Shown in pieces: positions 34,951 to 46,993 of a stretch of DNA of 64,000 nucleotides. Within the stretch, counting starts at the first letter, position 1; the number at the start of each line of letters is the position of its first letter. Where the stretch lies: contig NC_084667.1 of the NCBI RefSeq assembly GCF_028389875.1, forward strand, positions 59,498,570 to 59,562,569, read 5' to 3'. The notes beneath the pieces are model-generated. The model worked only from the letters and a program-made list of their open reading frames with translations, searched no databases and was not told where the DNA came from. This DNA is from Rhea pennata (taxonomy: Eukaryota; Chordata; Aves; Rheiformes; Rheidae). A program made the position numbers and the translations under genes.

Positions 34951-35053
34951 AGAAATAAATGGTGAAGTTCCAGAGAATTTGAGATATGGTAAGCTGGAAA
35001 TAAAATAGTGAAGTTTCAGAGAATTTGAGATATGGTAAGCTGGAAATAAAATT
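34951..35053. repeat. 46-bp tandem duplication
   Basis: The unit containing agagaatttgagatatggta occurs twice with a 46-bp period (copies about 34951-34996 and 34997-35042), followed by a partial third unit (tggaaataaaat). Mismatches are confined to the left part of the unit. Confidence 0.9.
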
Positions 35054-36119
35054 AGCCAAACAATGAGAAGATTTTGAAACAGCAATTAAAGGGAGGTGAA
35101 AAACAGATTTATTGAGGTGAATATAAACTCTGGAGAAAAATGAATTTCCTCATTTTTAATTTTTTCCACTGTTACTGTAATTAAAACATCAGTTATGATG
35201 ACTCAGGTTGTTTTTATGATTGTTATCACAATTTAATAAAGCTGCTGAGTTGAGTTGCATATGTTGGCATTTTGGCTGAGTTTGAACATGGCTGAAGTAC
35301 TAGGGTTCAGATACTTCAGAATCAGAAGGCACTAATCATATGGGCTAACAGCTTTTCTGTTACTGAATGACAGCCAGTTGCTTTTCCATTGGGCCCTAAT
35401 TTTACATATTGTTATAGTATCTTGCCAAATAAGCATTCTGATATGGTTTGAAGACAAAGATGGAGAACTTATCATTTACTGTGATAATTTTCTCCTATAA
35501 TTTTAAGCTCCATCAGTAAAGCCATCTATCTAGTTTTTCACTTTTATTTTTCTGGCCAGCAGTTGATTATTCTACTGTTTTATCAAACAGCCCTTTAACT
35601 CCTAGTAAATACTCTCTATGAATGTATTTATGCACTGTAATCAAGTCACCTCCCTGTTCTGATGTTTTGTTTTCATTTTTAATACAAAATTTGACAGACA
35701 TTCAGGTAGACATAAGCTTTCAAAGCCCTGTTGGAATTTTCTCTAACCTACAAATCATTTCTGTGGCTTTAGCACTGACAATTTTTCAATATCTTAAAAA
35801 TTTGAATAATCTTACATTGAAGGAATTCATGATAAAGTTTAGTTAGTTAATCTCTTGGGTGGGGCAACATAATGCTAACAGTTTGACATGTAAAAATATT
35901 TCTAGGTGATATAACTTGCCAAAATAAAATCACTGACATACATTATCTAGTATAGATGTAGCAGCTCTGTAGTCAGCATCTGGCAAAGAGAAATCTACAT
36001 CTTTGCCTCTAATTAAATAAATTTGTCTCTTGAATTTAAGAGAATTCCTGCAAGCTTTACAATTTTTTTTGTTTTGTTGCAAGAAATATTAATCAGTGTA
36101 AGAGGTACTCTAACATGCC

Positions 36120-36930
36120 AAAGGTGTCTGAATTTTGTGACAGGAGAAAGGCACAGGAGCCTTAAGCCCATGCAGACTGAACAGGTCTTAGCATAACTTG
36201 CTAGACTGGGGGAGGAGGGACCGTGGAGCAGAGACGGACTCTAACATATCGCTAGCCCCTATAACAGATGAGGGGGCTGCTCAGGGATACGATTTTTGCT
36301 AAAGCCTACAAAACTAAAACGCTACATGTGGCAAGTCAAGATCTAAACCGGTCAGTGAGCAAGTGTAACTGCTAGGCCCTAAAACATCTCTAGGTTGCAA
36401 CAGCTGCTAAACTAATGAACTACTGAGCCAGTATAACGGGCACCACGTAAGAAAAATAAAGCAATAATGGTACCATTAAGACTGCTATAAATGGAAGAGA
36501 AGGAACAATGCCCCTGAGACTGTTCTGGGAACTGACTGCACCGGGGCATCGGAGGAGGAACATCTGCAAGACTAGCACACCATGCAAATGTGCTATTGGG
36601 ACTGGAGCTAATGGCAGAGAAACAGCAGGCCAAACTACTTTGCAGCCTTCAAAATTAAGGAAGTGACGGGTTATGGTGCTTTGAGAGGATAAAATGCAAC
36701 TTGAAAATCATCAAAATGGGATCAGCAGAAGTGGAGCCGTGCTATAGACTCCAGCAGTTGAAAACTAACTGCTGTGAAGGGGACCATCTTCTCCAAACCA
36801 GTTTGACACCCCAGACAGGAACCCTTGGATCTGCCATACCAAGAGTGTGGACTCTTAAAAGCTGACAGAGAGTGGTTTTGTGGACCTAAGCAGGCTGGGA
36901 GAACTTCAAGATCTGGGAGTAAAAGCATCT
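36120..36930. repeat. Possible unclassified interspersed repeat
   Basis: This roughly 0.8 kb block is visibly more GC- and purine-rich than its AT-rich surroundings, with runs such as gggggaggagggaccgtgg and gaccatcttctccaaaccag. No open frame looks coding on either strand and no CR1 words are recognised. The composition shift suggests an old inserted element (LTR-like or other). I cannot name the family. Confidence 0.25.
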
Positions 36931-39900
36931 AGCATAAACATAACACTGAATTTACTATTGACTGTAGGCTGTTAAGTTTATCCTTGTATCCATTGCCATT
37001 TATGTAATCTCCTTAGTTGTCTAACAGGATTGCTACATATCCACTGCCATTCTTACCTCATCATCACCTTTCTTTATTCTTGCTATAATTGTCTTTAATC
37101 TTTAGTTGTTCTGATTATCCTATAGTTAAGTGCCACTGATTACTTAGTTTTATTTGCTGTATCTATGCTTTGTGCCTAAAGGCTAGAATTTGGCTAAAGT
37201 ATCAGTATAAATTTTAAAAATCATATCTACCTTCATGTGTAATTAGCCTCCTTCCTTAGTAGATAACACCTTGCACTTCCCCTCTACAGAAATTTTCCCT
37301 ACTAACAGCTAGTCATGGCAGAGTTGTCTGTCAAGAATTCAGTTTTGCAGAGTTTTGGTTGGTTGTTTTTCTTAAGAGAAACTTTTTTAAGGAAAAAAAA
37401 AACTGTAGCTTGCTATTTATAATGAAATTATGGTTCTAGCTATATCTAAGGCTCTGTGCTTCAGCTTCACTCTGAACATCTCTGTTCTTACACCATCTGT
37501 CTTCCAAGGATGCCATAGATTTGCTTGTCCTTTGATACAAGCTCAAGCATGGAATGTGTTCTCTTCTGGAGACAGTATTTTCTATGGTCTCTCTCCCATT
37601 TCAGTCATCTTATTTGAAGACTTAGTTGTGTTTTATTTCATGCAACATTTTGCTACAAATGGATGTTGGCTGAAAAAAAGTTGTTAGTCAGCTGTTAACT
37701 ATTTAACAAATTCCATCTAGCTGCTTTGGATGATATTTCAAAAGAATTTTTGTGTATGTGAAGTGAGTGAATAATCCTAATCAAATTGTATCATTCAGAA
37801 GATTTTGATCTTTTTATGTAAATAGATGGAGGGTTTTTTTCATTCCCCAGTGAAGGGCATTGTACTTGAGCTTACAGACATGGTAATGCACCAAACACTT
37901 GGAAAGATCTGTTGGAAGAATTGAGAAAGGCAACAGAATGCAATATAGTGTTTTTTTTAAATTGTACTCAATGTTTACAGATACTTGCTTATACAGCCTG
38001 GGCAACAGAAGGTATGAGAAATGGCCTATGAAGCCTATGTAAAAATATCCAATGTAGTTCTGACTTGTTATTCAAAAGCTGTGTTTTGTTTCACAAATGT
38101 TTTTAACTGTGAGTCCATATATCCATTCAGACTTTGGTTTTGTGTCATGGGTACCCAAGAACAGTCTTTTCTAAACCTCTGTAGTGTACAGTGCTCTGTC
38201 CCTGGCCTTCACCTCCTTCCAACCAGTTTGTGTATTGGCTAGAGTGTGTGCCATGTCCTCAGTGTAGATGATCACACTCACATGCTTCGTTAATTCATGT
38301 TGGCGTTTGTTCCCTTTTCCTAGTTATATAATCGGGGGGAGGGGGAGAGGGTTATTACTATATTATTTCATTTTCTAAAGCCCTTAAAACCATCTTCAGT
38401 CTGCACACTGCCAATGCCTAAAGCCTGGTGTTAGACCAGGTGTGGGATCTGCTGCCAACTCAGGCAATTACTACTCAATCCCATCAATGCATATCAAATA
38501 ACACTTCAAGGTGTTGTAATAGTAACCCTGTATATTTGACCATCAGGTTGACAGAGAGTACCCAATTACTTTACTTAATTCATTGAGCAACCATCAAATA
38601 TTAATGATCTTTACTTAAGCTGACAAACTGGAAACATCTGTCCTCATATGATCATTCTCCAGAACTATCCTTACTCCTGATATCTTTGCTATTGTGTTAT
38701 GTTTTTCCTTAATTGATGGAGACCCTGTGTGTTACAGGGAGGAAACCTGAGCTATCAAGACTAAGATGATAGAACACCTCTTTGGGTTGCATGGTGTGAA
38801 GGACATTTAAAACTGGTCAAGTACTAGTTGAAATACGGAGTAACAGTTATGCAGACACTTAGGAATGCAGACCAGTTTATGCACAAAAAAGCAAAATCGA
38901 GGTTGGTTGGTTTGTTTTTCTTATGTTGGGCTCCAGAACGAAGAATAAATTGACGGGATTTAGATTTCAGTTTCAGCTGTTGGAGGTCACTTAGTTTGTA
39001 AAACTAAAGAAGGTGGTGATGGGTCAGTAGTGTTACTGACTGCAAATATGGTAGCTTCAACTATGCTGTATATATTATTTGACCAATTTAAAAGACTTTC
39101 TCTGAAGAAAATTGCTTTTTGACTCTGAATCACATAACACAAATTATTAAAGCTTTTAATAATCTGTCTGAACTCTAGGAACCTATTATTTCTGATCTGA
39201 TTTCTTTGTGAAAGTATGTGTCATTGCCAAGGCAACTTGATTTATTAGTTTTGCCTTTGTGGAAAGAACAGTTCAGACCAACAGGATTCTTTTTTCTTTT
39301 TTCTTCTTTTTAATTTTATTAAAAAAGCTTAGGCTACCAACTCATTACCTGCCTTTTGTAAATTACCATTTTCCCCTGCTGGCACCTTTTATTCCTTGTG
39401 AACTCCTACAACTATGAAGAACGAGCACCACTGCCTTTACTCTAACTTATGTATTGTAATCTGTTTGGCAGCTATTAATGGATATAAAACTATTTTATGA
39501 AACAATCTTTTCCTGCTCCCCAAACTTGCTTTTGTAGCTCCTTCACTAAGTAGCGGTGTTGTCCTGCTGTTGTGTTATGCTAATAAACCATTCTCCTCAA
39601 CTGTGAAAATACCTCCTTCCATAATTGCCTTGGTTCTGTGGACCACTAGCCACTTTTGCTACATATCATGGCATTCCAAACGAGAAAAGCTATGTAGGGC
39701 CATGCTATAGGGAAAGGTGCATCAGGCAAGCCAACAGAACAAATCTGTGGAGTTCTCAAAGTAGCAAATATTTTAGTGTGTCATGCCTGCAATAGGCAAC
39801 TCTTTACCCTTTTTCAGTATGGAATGATATGTTGACCTAGCTTGCTGGGAAATACAAGAGTAAAATAAAGGGAGTATCAGTAAGTTAATGATCTAGGTCT

Positions 39901-40284
39901 GACTGTGTGGGTTGGTAGTACTGGTTTCTTGTGCTTTCTGCAAAACTATATTTTAACAATTGTTTTCTTTTATAAAGGCGCAGAGAAGTGATACAATTAC
40001 TTTGTGAAAGTTGAACTCATCTTTATGGCAATGGCTGGAAAATGCTGAGAAAGAAGTTTGCAGGTAAAAAGCATAAGTTAATGGTACAAGAAAACAATTA
40101 CAAGTGTTAAATCTTGTACTTTAAAGTGAAATGTTCTACTCTTAAAAACATACATAGAAAGCAAAAAAAACTAACAATCTTGCTAGAACTTAGTCTTAGA
40201 AAGTGAATTTCATGTGGTTCTGGCCCCTGAACTTAGTAAAGCATGTATTACATAAGTCTGTTTTTTATGAATAGCAACTGTGAT
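36931..40284. other. Intergenic, no gene identified
   Basis: AT-rich, no recognisable coding. A segment ending tttgcag|gtaaaa at 40063 has a donor-like border but stops in every frame, so at most it could be a noncoding exon. A G-rich run (ggggggagggggagaggg) lies near 38334. Confidence 0.55.
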
Positions 40285-42785
40285 GGGAGCCCAAGTAATA
40301 GTTTTCTTGTTTCTCCTGGACAGGGGAAAGGACTCGAGCTGATGCAGACACATTCTGCAGATTAACACCTGGTTGTTTGGCAGGTGTTGCTGGCAGGGCT
40401 TTGGCTTCTGCAACTGCGATGGCCTGTTAGGGGAACAAGGAAGGACTACTGAGGAGAGATGGGCTTTACCTGGCAAAGACAGGCAACAACCTCTTTGTCA
40501 ACAGACTTGCTAAATAATTGAGGGAGACTTTAACTTATGTTCACCAATGGATGGAGGTGTACACTGGACAGGGAAACAGGGGAGGTTCCTGAGAAAGTGG
40601 GACAACCAAGGGACTATCTTAAATGTCTGTATATTAATACATACAGCTTGGGGGAGCTGGTGTTGTGCTCTTTATAATGGAATGATTTGACTGCACAGAG
40701 CTCCATGGTGGATTAGGCTTACGGGCTGGTTGAGAGTTTACTCGTTAGGATCAGAGTGGAAGTCTACAAGGGCAATATCATGATGGATGCCTACTGTAGG
40801 CCACCTTATCAAGAGGAGGAGGTAAGTGAAACCTTTTTCAAATAGTGAGAAGTCAATTCCTGATCCCAAGCCCTGGTTCTCATGGGGAACTTTACAGTTC
40901 CCCGAACTCCGAACACCTGCTGGGAGAGCAACATGGGGGTGGAGGAGGAAGCAATCCAGGAGACTTAATGGACATCAGGGATAATTTTTTCTGACAAATG
41001 TGCTGGACAGGCTGAAAACTGGAGGTACTCCACTGGATCTGCTGCTCACAAACAAGCAGGAGCCACTTGTCAGGAAGTGACAGTCAAGGGCCGTCATGTC
41101 TGGAGTGTCTGTGATGTAGCAGCACTGAGGATCCTCAAGGAAAGGCTGCAACAGTTATTAATAGGGAAGTGGGGACTGTCATGATGGAGAGTGTTCTTAG
41201 ACAGCAGGCAAATCTCAAATAAACAAGCGTTTACTTACGCTTCAGCTACAAAGCAATCCATCTGTTACTAAGAGTTAAGCATTAATTAAACATTAGTCAA
41301 GCCTTACTAGGTATGTTATACCATGAGTCTGATGCTGAGCTGTTGGCTATGAGGGCTGTAATCTCTAGTGGTTCTTGGACTCCACAGTCAAGATGCCCAT
41401 GCTCAAGAGCTTTTTGATGGGAGATGCGGGCATCTTTTCTGCAGGCTCCATTGTGTATCACTGGTGTTTATATATGCTTTTCCTTGGATCAAGACCAACG
41501 TGGTCCAAAGGATTAGTTCTTATACATCAAAACCAGTTGGATCTGGCTTGACCAGATGGTTATTACTAGTTCGTCCACATGATGATTATCTCATGGTGCC
41601 TGCCTAGTCCTGCTTGTTCAGACAGGCATTGCATATTTACTGGCAAAGTAATCTGATTCCTTGAAATAGCTGCAACCTGGTTATCGTTATTTCAGTTTAA
41701 TCTTCGTGTGCAACTATGCAAAGTAAAATATTTATTTAACTTCCTACTTTGAATTGAGCGGTTTTGTGGTATATTTGGATGCAAGGCAAACAGGACATAT
41801 TTCACAGATAGGCCTTCGCACTACAGAAGTGGGGGTGAAAATAGTCTAATGACTGATTTCTGGAGAGCAAACTTTGGCTTGTTCAGAGATCTAAGAGGCA
41901 AAATATTTTGAGAGGCTGTCCTGAAGTGCAGAGGAGACCAGGAAAGCTGGTTCATCTCTGGGGACAACCTGAAATGCAAGGAAGGACCTCAACAGGCTGG
42001 AGGAATGGGCTGACAGGAACTTCATAAAATTCAGCAGAGACAAATACGCAGTCCTGCAACTGGGACAGAATAATCCCATAAATCAGTACAGGCTGGGGAC
42101 TGACAAATTACATGGCAACTTTGCAAATAAGGACTTGGGGTCCTGTGGACAAGTCAAGTGTGAGTCAGCAATGTGCCCTTGCAGTGATGAAAGCAAACAG
42201 TATATGGGGCTGCATTAACAAGACTATTACAGCCAGCAAAGGAATTGGTTATTCTCTCCTACTTGGCACTTGTGAGGTGACATCTAGAACTGTATGTCTA
42301 GTTTCAGGCCACTCAGTTTACAAGAGGTATTGACAAGTTGGAGAGAATCTAGTAGAGGATCACAAAGGTAGGGAGCTGGAGCACGTGATAGGAGGAGAGG
42401 TTGAGAGAATTAACTTATTTAGTCCAAAAAAGAGAAGGCTGGAGCAAGGACTCATGCAGAGAGAAGATAAGAGCCAGACTCTTCTCAGAGGTGTGCAATG
42501 AAAAGACTAGAGGCAATGGTCACAAGTTGCAATATGGCAAATTCTAGTTGGACGTAAGAAAAAATTCTCGTAAGAGTGAGTAAGCCCTGGAACAGGTTGA
42601 CTGGAGTTGGACTGCTTGTGGAATCTCTGTTTTGGAGATTTTCAAAAATTGACTTGACAAAGTCCTAAACAACCTGATCTCACTCTGAAGTTAGCCCTGC
42701 TTTCCACCAGAAGTTAGACTAGATGACCTCTAGAAGGCCTTTCCAACCTTTTTTTTTTTTCATGATTTGTATGATTTTCCACACG
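40285..42785 (+). mobile_element. CR1-type LINE, sense strand, nearly full span with a foreign insert
   Basis: The left part (about 40285-41165) contains CR1 endonuclease-region words, for example atggatgcctactgtaggcc (decayed 'YRPP') and tggttctcatgggg. The right part (about 41835-42785) matches the CR1 3' third: ggaggaatgggctgacagga, gtacaggctggggactgac, and the 3' end gttagactagatgacctcta followed by tttccaacc. The terminal catgatttgtatgatttt is a worn form of the ATTCTATG tail repeat. Open frames are broken throughout. The middle reverse-transcriptase region is missing, and a roughly 650 bp unrelated segment sits there instead (see 41175..41825). Confidence 0.85.
41175..41825. mobile_element. 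Unclassified insert within the CR1 copy, flanked by 9-bp direct repeats
   Basis: This block does not read as CR1 and interrupts the CR1 copy. It is bounded by identical gaagtgggg words at 41166-41174 and 41826-41834, which could be a target-site duplication. The minus strand holds a TATA-like gcatatataaac (about 41467-41480), and the block starts acTGTCATG and ends CACTACA, so a solo LTR in minus orientation is one option. However, LTR duplications are usually 4-6 bp, and I see no inverted terminal repeats. A chance repeat is possible. Confidence 0.35.
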
Positions 42786-45388
42786 TCTCCCTTATTTTCT
42801 GCTAAGCATTTGGAAGATTCTTAGGTTGCCATTTTAAGGATGATAGTAGCACTTCTGACCTTATAGTATTTCCCTACCTGTGTGTTGTCCACTCCGTAAT
42901 TCAGTATTGATGTTTGCAAGTCCATATAAGAAATCAATTCAGAGATCTCTGTTAAAAACATACCTATTCTTTTCCTTCCAAAACCCCTCAAATGATTATT
43001 TTTAACCTAGACATGAGACCTCTCTGATGCAACTGGATGTACAGCTGCACAGGTAGGGTGTCAAATAAATAGACTGATGGAATAGCAGAAAAATAGCAAA
43101 AGTGCTGAAAGGAGGAGGTCTCCACATCCTTTGCCTGTCTACCTTTTCTGTCCCTGCTCTTAGCCGTGAGGCCTCATCTGAATTGTCTGACATTTGTCTG
43201 ACTGCGTAGTGAACGATGTTAAACTTGTAACCTAGAGGAAACTTTTTTTTTTCCCTTGGACAGGTTAGCATGAAATAATCTCTAATCTCAAACGAGCACC
43301 AGAGTTGGCATAAGGGTGGTAGGAGGGGAGGCAGGAAAGGTACAGACTTTAGGAAGTGCATGATATCAAAATACAGCTGCTTAAGCTGTAATGTGTAACT
43401 TCACGTAGAGTTCTGTCAACATACCTAAGGAGACAGCATGAGAATGAAACTTATCTGATATTAAAATGGAAAGTGCAGAAACTGCTTGAGGCAGCACTGC
43501 TTCCAAGACAAATGCTCTGAAACCATGACCTTAGGGGAAAAATGTAAATAATTAGGAGGAGAAAGATAAATTGTCATGAGGAAGGACAAAGAGAGGATGA
43601 AGAATTGTAAGTGAAAATATGTAACTAAAAGCTTTGTCATTTACCCAAAGGAAGTGAATTAGACTGTACTGGATGTCTCTTAAACCCATGGTGCTATTTG
43701 TAATTCTAGTAAGGGAGATGAACCTTTTGGCTTCCACAATACTCCTTTCCTAAACTGTCCAGATGGTCTAGGTGGTGTGTTACAAACTCTTAATCTTATT
43801 CTAAAACCTCCATCTTTTCCCAGGAAACTAAAGTATTCTTCACTCTCTTCCATATGGTCCTTTCCTTTTATTTATTTAGGTTGACTGATGGATAATTTGG
43901 TTAGTTTGTGATCAGCCAGTGAAGTTCATAATCTTCCCTGATTTACTGCTTCCAAAATTCAGTTCTCACATGACTCTGGTTCTGGTTCCTTAGCTGTTAA
44001 TATGTGCTTGTATATCTGAAAAACAGGCAACACCCCCAAATTCTTACCTGTTTTAGTTGGTGTTTAGATGAGGATACCAGATCTGTGGAGTACATAAACA
44101 CTATCTCTGTTTGAATAGTAGGTCAGAAAAAGTGGAAGATATTCCTCAGACTATCCCATCATACGTATTTTACCTTGAAATTGAGTTGAATTTTATTCCA
44201 AACTTGTAGCACAGGGCACAAATGAAGTTCATGGGACTTGGAACCAAAAAAAGCCCCATGCCTTTTATACAGGGAGTGTGTTCTTCCTTTGGCTTACTGA
44301 ATAACTTAGGCGCTAGAGCTAGATGTTTTGCCTCACAGTGTTCATGCAGCAGCCTGTTCCCAGCCTCATGCACTGCGTACTGCGTAATTGTCTTACTTGC
44401 TCTGTGTTTGCTTTTAGCCACTTAGCTAATTTTCCTCTATAGTTGTCCAATTATAATTAAAAAAAATCTCATAACAGACCTGAAACCTTACTAGATTTCC
44501 ATGAAACCAGCTTCATCTTCTTCATCTTTGATGTCCCATACCTGATCTACAAAAGAAAATACCATGTATCTTCCACAGATGAGTCTTAGAACTAAAACTG
44601 ATGTGTTGGCTAGATACCAATACAGGACTCAGTACAAATGCTTTCGTTTTATGCAAATAAAACAAATCTCTTCCCCTTCCTGCCATTAACCTCTTAATGT
44701 TCCACAGTCTGTAAGCTACACATCTAGCTTTTTTCAGAAGGTATTATCACCTCTTTTGTCACACTCTCCCCAGCTCCCTTAACCATGAGATTCCGCTGTA
44801 ATCCAGAGATACCAGCTATTCTACCAAGATGCTAAACCCTAAGCAACTACCCTCAACTTGCATTTAGCTTTGAACCTTAATGCTTCTACATCAGACTTGA
44901 AGAAGGGCTGGTATGTCTGAAAACTTAGGTAGGTTGTTACAGAATGATGTAGGAAACTCTGAGAAACAGTTAGTACGCTGTTGGTCACAAACAGGTGAAA
45001 TGTAAACTGGAGCTCAGTTAAGCTTACAATCTGGAGTGGAGATGCACTTGCTGTTCCCTATATTGGTGATTCACCACTCTTTCTGTTATGGTACTTGTTA
45101 CGAATAGTAGCTCCTTACCCATCAGTTCAGCTCTGTAGATTTTAAGGACTGGAGGAACTGTTGGTATTGTAGGGCATGAAGTGACCACTGTTTTCCGTAG
45201 CCATATACGTTTTAACATCGCTCCTTTTATTTATTATTTTTATTTTTTTTTTTGGTAGCACTAGCAACTCTACTACAGCCTTTACCATCAGCAGGGTTAT
45301 CAGCAATAATCCTGCTGCTGCTTTATTGAGGTAGATGACTATCAGTCTTGTCACTGTTTCCTAAAACTGTTTGTGTTTCTCTCTGCAG
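42786..45388. other. Intergenic, no gene identified
   Basis: Sequence between the CR1 copy and the possible exon pair. The longest minus-strand open stretch (43002..43361, 119 codons) is rich in Leu/Ser/Pro/Cys without a recognisable motif, and I take it as chance. Confidence 0.55.
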
Positions 45389-46993
45389 CAGCAAGAATAA
45401 AGTATCCCTATGGATACTCATTCAAGGACCATGGTATTCCGCTCCTGGCATGAGCCACTTTTTTCAGGTATGGTCAACAACAGGAGGATGATGATGATCA
45501 GGATAAAACAGATGAGTATTCAGAACAGTTAGCTTCTAAGGTTGAAGTGCTAAGCTTCATCCTTCTCTTCATAAGAGCTTCCTGTTGCACAGAAGGAGAT
45601 AGTATTTTCTCAAGCACAACTGGGCATCTTTGCTGGCTGTTAGCTTGTTCTTCCTTGAGCGTAAACAGCACTTTTGATAAGACTGTTGAGAAACAGAAGC
45701 TATCTTTCACAACTGCATGCTGTGTCAAGAAACTGCTGTACCAAGAAACATGTAGTGGTGGTCACAGGCTTTCAGGCAATACCAATCCTGTATGTCAGTA
45801 TTCTCAAAGGTCTCAAGTCTCAAGAGTTCAAAATAAAGGAGTTTGTGGGCTAATATTACCATATGGTATACCCCAAAACTGAACTGCACAAAAGGTATCT
45901 ATATTAGCACTTGATTTGATTAAATCAATTTGGATAGGTAGTGTTTTGCAGACTGCTGATGCATGGCTTAATTTCACAGTTTTCACCTCTGGCCAGGGAG
46001 ACCTTTCTAGCATACACCCAACTTTCATTTTTACAAACAAGAAAACGAAAAACTTCACTAGAACTCAGTCTCAGATAGAAAATGATTTTTTTCATTTAGC
46101 GTCCGAAAGTAAATCAACCTGAGTAGTTTTTCTGCTTTTTAATCTATTATCAATGATACTACTCAAGTCATTGTCAGGCGAAGGACTATTGGCTTGATTC
46201 AAAGGGCTGAGAGCCAACAGTCTGACCCTTAACTCTGGGGCTTTTATCTGACTATGTATGCCTCAGTTTCTTCATCTACAAACTGGAGATAATGCCTGTG
46301 TAACTCACAGAACATTATAAAAATGAATAATAAATGTTTTAGCAATGGGCAGTAATGTGTGAGAATGTTAAGTATTTTTACTGTAATGCAGTTTAACAAA
46401 GATGATTTGGGCACTAGGTATGTTCATTAAAGAGGCTGCAAAAGAACTTTTGAGAGTTTGGAGGGTGTAGGCTAGAAAAAAAAACTGTAAGCTACATGTA
46501 ACAAATTAGTCTACCATGTATTACTCATCAGAATAAGGAACCTAAATGCACAAAAAAATCTGAACTTAATTATTTCTCAGGGAGAAAACTTGCAATGAAA
46601 AATGATTTTTTTTAAATCTGATTTATTGATAATTGCTAAAATACCCTTGCACAGTTCTCTTAAGTACTGCATTATAGCGCTGTTCCTTTTCTATTTGTTC
46701 AGTATTTGGAGGTTTTGGGTTGTTTGCTTGGTTTTTGTTTTTGTTTTTCTAACTTGGCTCTAACTCTATTTGCCTCATAGTGTTGAGAATAACTGTAACA
46801 ATGTTAACTAGTAGAAAAATTAGTCATTAAAATGATTGTTTTACTTCCAACCTTGCAGCTAAAGGTCATGTTGATGGATTGTATGCCTGATACTGAGCCG
46901 GTGAAGACCTGGAACAAACTCATTGCAATGGGAGAACTTCCTTTCAAGCAGCGAGAGTCACCGCATTCCTTCTCATATATCAAGTGCTATTAG
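45389..46993 (+). other. Possible unassigned two-exon coding segment
   Basis: Two exon-like pieces chain in frame. The first, 45389-45467 (acceptor gtttctctctgcag, donor TTTCAG|gtatgg), encodes SKNKVSLWILIQGPWYSAPG plus MSHFFQ. The second, 46859-46993 (acceptor acttccaaccttgcag), starts LKVMLMDCMPDTEPVKTWNK and ends at TAG 46991-46993. The second piece is GC-richer than its surroundings. I do not recognise the protein, find no convincing upstream exon, and cannot exclude a lncRNA or chance. Confidence 0.25.

Larger units (their letters stand above)
28471..36119. other. Intergenic, no gene identified
   Basis: AT-rich sequence downstream of TDRD9. No open frame on either strand has codon usage or motifs I recognise. 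Three short tandem duplications occur here (31.4, 34.5 and 35.0 kb). A 131-nt segment at 33218-33348 has exon-like borders (acceptor attctaattttag, donor TCT|gtaagt) and 43 open codons, which chance could explain. Confidence 0.6.

Noticed and set aside
43002..43361. 119-codon minus-strand open frame
   Set aside because: No motif, Leu/Ser/Cys-rich, no splice or promoter context. It looks like chance.
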